Under the pieces are notes generated by a model. That model was not told where the DNA came from. It was given only the letters and a program-made list of their open reading frames with translations, and searched no databases. Made by a program: the position numbers and the translations under genes. Below, one piece after another: positions 58,370-64,000 of a DNA stretch of 64,000 nucleotides. The stretch comes from Cristatella mucedo (lineage: Eukaryota > Bryozoa > Phylactolaemata > Cristatellidae). Every line of letters starts with the position of its first letter. Within the stretch, counting starts at the first letter, position 1. The stretch covers positions 1,141,001 through 1,205,000 of the forward strand of contig WPIO01000020.1 in NCBI GenBank assembly GCA_009760855.2. The letters run 5' to 3'.

Positions 58370-61300
58370 TTGGCTTTTATGACCAGGACATTGATTTACT
58401 TGAAGTTAACTAATTTCCGGTGGGCAAAGTGATAAATTAGCTTAGGGCAGCTCGGTGCTAGGGCAACGGATGGTAGAATGTGCGTGATACATGATGGGTG
58501 ACAAGTTCTGGCCAGTTTTATGCTTAGTAGAGTCCCCCCCCGTGCAGAAGTATCAGTTGCTTTCTCGGCGGTTATTCGGTTCCTGAAAAACTCTTGGGTG
58601 AGATACGTTGCTGCTGTCTTTTCTCCGCCTGCACCGGCCAATGAACAGCAGAACTATTTTAATATTTTTTTTATTTCAAGCGCATCTCCTGATAGTGTTC
58701 GAAAAATTCCATGTAACGAGCAGCAATTGTTCACCTTATGTTTAAGAGTTCTCGTGCAATGTTTGCATGTGAAATGAGGTGCCCATGGCATGTCTCGATT
58801 CCACCACGCACGCTGAAGTGTGCTTTGTAGGCCTCGCACATATTGAGGTACGCTGTCACGGGACTCCTTTTTCGCTCTTATCAGTCTTAATGACAAGTTG
58901 TCCACATACGTAGCGAAACGAATCTGCTGGGTGCAAGCAATCTCTCAATGTCGTGCCAATCAATTACGGCTATTAACTGTTCTCTTACTCTGCAATGACA
59001 CTAACTACGGTGTTCTTTGTAAGCACATGTACTGTTACACTTTTGTGGATTTTACTCTACGGTTTTATTTTAACCTGGATCTCAATACTTTGGGTAGGGG
59101 CACAACGCGTGATATTTGTGCGACGATGACGTACGCACTGTGCCTAATGGTAAAAACTGAGAATTTTGACATATCAATCTCCTGACGACGGAAGTGAAGT
59201 TTCTGTTGGACAATGGGTATTTTCACTTTATTTTTGGCACGAGGGATTAGGAAAACACGCTTCTTGCCAGGGGCAAAAATCAAAATCTATACCGCAGTGC
59301 AAAACTATTAGCAGTAATTAACTTAGTTTCCCGCCGCAGGCTAGGTAAATTCATTTCCAGCACATTTAATGTGCTGTAAAAGAAGCACGTCGACTCTGAT
59401 TTTTGATCATGACAATCAGCACAATTACGCCATCTAAAGAGGTAATCGCGCGCGGACAGAATGAATCCGCAGAGGAGCAACCCTATAGTTCCGGCTAGCA
59501 ATTTGAGAATAGGGCAACGCTTGCCGAAGGTCGCTGTCGCTGCCAGCCAACCTAGATTTGCTGGACGGTTTCCGTGAGAACAAAAGACGTGGGTGGAGAG
59601 CATCTGCGTTCTCGAGCGGCGAGCAAGGGGACGCAGAGGTCGTTGAGGTGATTGATACTGGCTGGAGTGTCAACCCCATTGTCCCGGCTAGTTATTTAAT
59701 GATAGGGCGACACGTAATTGTAGTCTAACTTGTCGTCGCGAGCGGCACAGCACGCTAGCCAACGAGGAACACCACCAGTTTATTTCCTCCACACTCACAG
59801 CCGGCGGAAGCACTACTGCCCGCCGCAGACGTCGCACGCTTCTGTCCTCTGCGGTACCGGAACGCTGCGCTCTCATTCGTTGGCGCCGTTGCCAACGCCT
59901 AGCTGCGCTCCGATTGCCTAACCGGTGGCCGGGAGGGCCACCCAGCCTAGTACTGGCAGATAACAACATTTAGGTGCTGTCACCGACTGCGGTCTACATA
60001 AACAAAAACCACAGTAATTAGGCCTCTTCTTCATCTTCGGCTCCGTCTCGACGCCGTCGCCGGTAGTTGCCGGACTCGTTTCTCTGAAAGCGAGAGAGGA
60101 GGGCGGGCTGTTCTCCGGCGATTGAGGGACAAGACGAGACAGCGCCAGGAGGATTCGGTGGACGCCACCGTATACGGCCGTATAGCGCTCGAGCTCGCAT
60201 TTTGTGTTTCTTCTGTTTTGTATGTGTGCGCGTTCACGTGGTCTCACCAAGAATGCTTGGCGTAGTGTATGAGGTATTCTGCCGGAAGGTGGAAGCGGAG
60301 CCCTAGTTCTCCAGTCAGGGTCTAGGCTCCGGTTCGGGCTCCTCGTCCTATTTGGGTCGCTCCCCACGATAGACGTAGGTAGCTTAAGTTCGGGGACGTA
60401 TTCCCTCGGCAAGAGTGCTTGTGCTGTTGGGAGCGTGTTAGGAGTGTGGAGATAAAACTGAACTAGACGCGCGGCGACTTTGTGCGCTTGCGAATAAAGC
60501 TCAGTAAAATCCCCAATTTGTGTGTCTCGCTTTCCGATTCACGCCGCAGACTAACGGCCCCCTTTAGTAACAATAAGTAGGTCAGCGCCAGAAACGCTCG
60601 TTTCATGGCGGCCTGCTTATTGGGCGTAGACGCGCACCGAACGGCTTCAGCGCTAGGTTACGCCGCTAGGTAAGCCGCAGGTTAAGCCTACCCTGCCGAG
60701 CCGTCGGCGTTACAAATAGATGTTTGAGTTAGGAAATGAGTTAGTTAATTCGGAAGAGGGGAACCTCTCCATTCGTAAGCTGGGCATAAATATGGAAGGA
60801 TTTAGTATAGCAAAAGGCGACAACATGCTCAGCAGAAGATTAGACAGATCTTGAAAAATTGTGATTAAAATTAAATATTTCATCTTACGACGGCAATGTT
60901 GTGTTGACTGGCTGTACCAATTCAAATGAGTTAAGCTCTTTACTAGAATCGAGATTTGATCATGCATCGGGCCTTACGATAAGAAGTTAGCAGATCGCAA
61001 ACAATCTATTGGGCTACGTGTGACAAATTAAACAGGTTTGGCTCTCGATTCCTTTTTTAGGGCCACAATAGAGATAATGACCAGGAATGCAGATCTGATG
61101 TGAAACAGTCGGGACTTGCTTAGCAAAGAACTTGGCCGTGGAGCTAACTGTACGAACCTACGCGGATCTCTTTACTACCAGTCGCTTCCAATCGAAAAAG
61201 TGGTGGATCGAATCAAAACCAGAGGTTTGAGCTTTGTCAACACAGCAGCTAACTCCCCATGCAGCAGCAGCTACAAAAGGCATAAGTAAAGTCCTACCAG

Positions 61301-61985
61301 GCCGTTGGCCTGGTTGTGACGTCATCCGACCGCTCGCACGCCCATTTCACTTATATTAAGCACGAGTGCACTGCGAGTGCAACGGACCGCTCCGCCCTAC
61401 CAGCACGGGGCTCCTCGCTCTAAAGCACAGCAAGCCTGGCCCGCCACCACCAGCCGCTGCATGCAACAGCACAAGCTGAGCTCATCGGTTCTTGTCGAGC
61501 GCGCACTGTTGGACGACTCCGACGTCTGCAAGTCACTCAAACCAGCCGGGCGCAAAGGAACGAGGCGCATTTCAGAGCAGAGCTGCTCGTGCGACGTCAC
61601 GTCGCCTCGGCGTCGAGCAGCTTGGCGTGCTTACGCTCTGCAGGGCAGATCAAGCAGCAGTAGCAGCAGAAGCAGTGACCTTGTGCAGGTGTGACTGCAG
61701 AAAGTGCAGGGAGTCAATGCTGCTAAACGACGCCGGCACCCTCCTCATTGCACTCGACCTCATTCCGGCCGACTAAGCGGCACCACCTGTAGCAGGCCGT
61801 TAGCCTCACGAACTGACCGACCCGTGCAAGAGAGCGTGTCTGCGGTGTCTGAGGTGTCTGTGGTGCGTCCTACGAGCGCCACTCGCAACTAGTCGGCTAG
61901 CCGGCCCGCGGCCAACAGGCATGGTAGGCGATTGGTCTGCTGGCGTGCGCGCTGGCCACATCGCTCGTGATGCAGCTGCCGCCGG
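58370..61985. other. Intergenic region upstream (left) of TAB exons
   Basis: CpG-rich stretch 59460-60720 with a duplicated motif (CCGGCTAG(C/T)(A/T)ATTT ... ATAGGG) at about 59490 and 59683. ORFs there have no recognisable domain. A solo LTR is possible near 60424-60571 but not proven. Confidence 0.5.
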
Positions 61986-62434
61986 TCAGACGTGGCCGCT
62001 GCCGCGTGCTGCACCCACGTGGCAGTAGCAGCCCGTCTGGTGGCAGCAAGCAGCCGCTCTCGCCACCGCACGGCCGGTCATTCGAGGAGCCTCGCATATC
62101 TCGCACATGTTTAACATGGCATGGTTGAGAAACGTGCACATGTCGCAGTTCCAGCCGGCTGCGTCGCCTTCGTCGGGTGCGCGGGCGTTGCCGGATGCGC
62201 CGCTGCTGCTCGAAGCCGACGAAGAGGCGGCAGCCTCGGCGTCGAAGCGTCGAGGCTGCTGCTGTGAGAACGACTCTCGGCGAGTATCCGGCCGCTGCTG
62301 TGAGAACGACTCTCGGCGAGTATCCGGCCGCTGCTGAGAGAACGACTCTCGGCGAGTATCCGGTCCAGCCGCTCCGGCCATGCATATCTCTGGCCACGTG
62401 TCAGCTCTGCATTTGGCTTGCTCGACACCTTCGC
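61986..62434 (-). CDS. TAB2: TAB-like terminal exon with NZF finger and 12-residue repeats
   Basis: Acceptor TTTTCTCGCAG. The frame starts GEGVEQAKCRADTWPEICMA, then the repeats (62363-62256), then the RanBP2-type finger (62153-62082) WNCDMCTFLNHAMLNMCEIC. In human TAB2 the matching residue of Ile in CEIC is Gln686, one of the ubiquitin contacts. Confidence 0.78.
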
Positions 62435-63366
62435 CTGCGAGAAAACGAGGTCACAGTGATCTCGGCAGGCTGGGCCATGAGTGCGCCATGGGCAGAGAAG
62501 CTGTCTGCGCCGGCAGAGGGGCCATCGTCATAGCAAAGGGGTTTGGGCCATCGCCACCAGTTCTCCTGGCGCATGCACAGTTCACGGGTACTAGATCATT
62601 CTCTCTCGTCGCACCGCACTCTCGCCAAACACTTCTACTCCACGCCCCATTGGTCGAACTGCCAGGCTGTCTTGCCGGAGACCTCCGAAACGGCGGCAGC
62701 AGCAGCAGCAGCACCAGCAGAATTCCCAGTCCAGCCTGAGCAAAGGGGAAGGAGGAGAGAGGGAGGAGGGATAAAGGCACCACCCCCCCCCAGAGCTGGC
62801 AGCATCGCTTACGTGCAGCAGCAAGCAGTCGAGCACGAGTGGACTACCCGCTGGAAAGCTCCGGCTCGTGTGCAATGCAACCCAAAAAAATGTCTGCTGC
62901 TGATAGGCAGCTCACAACCAAAGTAGGCCCAATGCAAGGTGGCCAAGCCGTTGGCAGACTGGCTGCCGGCACTAAGCGATTCCATGGGTAGGCCAGCAAG
63001 CAGAGGCTCGAGGCTAGCCACTTGGTGGCCACCTACTGCTAGCTGCCGGAGCCGTGCAGTCCGGTCTGTGGCCACGTCCTCCAATGCCGAACCTTTCAGC
63101 AGCTTCTCCTTGGATGAGGGAGACCTGAACATTTCCGTGGCGAACTGGAAGAGACGAGGGAAGAGACGAGCTGAGACTGAGGTACCAGCTCAAGGAGACT
63201 ACTCATTCGCACCCTGCAGCAGCTGTGTGACATGCATGTGCAGCGCTGCCTGCCAAGTGTGGCCAATGAGCACGTGCTCGTACTCACCCGAGCTCAGCTC
63301 TCTTTCCAAGTCTTCGATGTTTGCCAGCAAATGGCTATTGTCGAGCCGAAGCTTGACGACCAGCTC
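61986..63366 (-). CDS. TAB2: TAB2/TAB3-like TAK1-binding adaptor, 3' exons
   Basis: TAB2/TAB3 bring TAK1 kinase to Lys63-linked ubiquitin in NF-kB and JNK signalling; cytosolic. Two exons on the minus strand: 63366-63288 (79 nt) and 62434-61986. Exon 1 here encodes a heptad-like coiled coil (ELVVKLRLDNSHLLANIEDL then EREL), as in TAB2 before its finger. Its leftover G joins GC of the next exon in frame. The last exon has three 12-residue repeats (PDTRRESFSQQR), a Ser-rich linker, then the NZF finger GWNCDMCTFLNHAMLNMCEI ending CEAPR. C-x2-C-x10-C-x2-C and the ubiquitin-contact Thr-Phe pair are kept. A Cys-rich tail of about 39 residues follows before TGA, longer than in TAB2, where the finger ends the protein. 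CUE domain and other exons would be at higher coordinates outside the window. Confidence 0.75.
62256..62363 (-). repeat. 36-bp coding tandem repeat, 3 units
   Basis: Three units differing at one or two bases each, translating to PDTRRESFSQQ(R/Q). In-frame expansion inside the TAB-like last exon. Confidence 0.95.
63288..63366 (-). CDS. TAB2: TAB-like coiled-coil exon
   Basis: Acceptor TTGCTTTCAG, donor GTGAGT. Encodes ELVVKLRLDNSHLLANIEDL plus ERELSS, with leucines in heptad spacing. Linked to the NZF exon by phase and spacing. Confidence 0.7.
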
Positions 63367-63369
63367 CTG

Positions 63370-64000
63370 AAAGCAAGTGTAGACGGTCCGTCAGCTCCGG
63401 CAGCATGCCGCCAGCGAGAACGAGGCTGGCACATCCTGTCGTGGTCACTGGCTCGGAGCAACCGGTCGCAGCTGGTGCAATTCGCTTGACCGGCAGCAGC
63501 AGCAGCAAACGCATCGCTGCTACTGGTCTTAGAGGGTTGTAAGATTGCTCACTTCACGCAAGCCGAATAAATTCAATAAATTCTAGAGCATTGCAGCGGC
63601 CTTCTTCATGCTGGATATGGACGCCCACACTCCCACCCACGATAGACATTCACTATATTTCCTGACTACTTTGATTGTTCATTGAGTCCACAATCGAACA
63701 GCAGCACAGGTCTCACTTGTCGGTCTCACACGAAGGTCTCATTCAGGCCGAGGTATTCTAGTCAATGCACAAACCAAACGAATTCATATAGGATGATTTT
63801 ACGAGCATCTTGTTCGGTGGGGACTGATTGATACAGGTAAGATATTTCTACTACTGGCTTGTCTTTCCGGCAGTCGATGGGCTAGCATCATGGTTTCTGG
63901 ACTTCAAGATCCCGAGCATTAATCATGCTGGGCTAGGACTATTTGCCGAGAAGGCAATGCCATTCCTGCAAATGCAGCCATATAATTCCTCCAGCCTGCT
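63370..64000. other. TAB upstream intron or flank
   Basis: No further exon could be recognised on the minus strand up to the window end. Confidence 0.5.

Noticed and set aside
60424-60571. Possible LTR (TGTTGGG ... TAACA with AATAAA inside)
   Set aside because: Only about 148 bp between candidate ends, with no matching target duplication, primer-binding site or second LTR.

Overview
The window is animal nuclear DNA: spliced genes with GT-AG introns, long introns full of LINE and SINE copies, and large microsatellites. The protein-coding content (RBBP4, a REPS EH-domain protein, a TAB2-type NZF protein) is metazoan. The repeat spectrum (L2-clade LINEs, tRNA-derived SINEs with an L2-type tail, hAT MITEs, Tc1 remnants, an endonuclease-type LINE inserted in U2 snRNA) suggests an invertebrate rather than a mammal. 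The species cannot be named from the sequence.

Layout. (1) 1-13698, minus strand: the 5' part of a REPS1/2-type gene (RalBP1-associated Eps15-homology protein). Four to six exons run right to left, and the gene leaves the window inside its second EH domain. (2) 13699-14023: a short CpG-containing bidirectional promoter with a palindromic E2F-like site. (3) 14024-31338, plus strand: a complete ten-exon RBBP4 gene whose exons sum to exactly 425 codons plus stop. Intron 1 (8.9 kb) is a graveyard of L2 LINEs, SINEs, a Tc1 remnant and a hAT MITE. (4) 31339-40400: intergenic, with an L2 copy, SINEs, a Tigger-like inverted-repeat element and an orphan CpG-rich island. (5) 40400-49735, minus strand: two site-specific non-LTR retrotransposons (A and B) in head-to-tail order, flanked by recognisable halves of U2 snRNA genes. 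They encode a zinc-knuckle ORF1 and an ORF2 with reverse transcriptase and a restriction-like endonuclease, and fit the U2-targeting Utopia group. B is nearly intact. A has lost its RT core and endonuclease but keeps an open ORF1. (6) 49735-61900: repeats, including two hAT MITEs with 8-bp target duplications, one of them SPIN-like. (7) 61986-63366, minus strand: the last two recognisable exons of a TAB2/TAB3-type protein (coiled coil plus C-terminal K63-ubiquitin-binding NZF).

How the parts relate. RBBP4 is a core histone chaperone and REPS an endocytic adaptor; they share only a promoter. The most notable biology is mobile. The L2 LINE and two tRNA-derived SINE families coexist with short non-autonomous transposons, and the SINEs of family A carry the same 3' stem-loop as the LINE, which implies retroposition in trans. 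The U2-inserted pair shows an autonomous-looking copy next to an internally deleted one. All splice sites, frames and matches were worked out by eye against remembered family features; no search was run.
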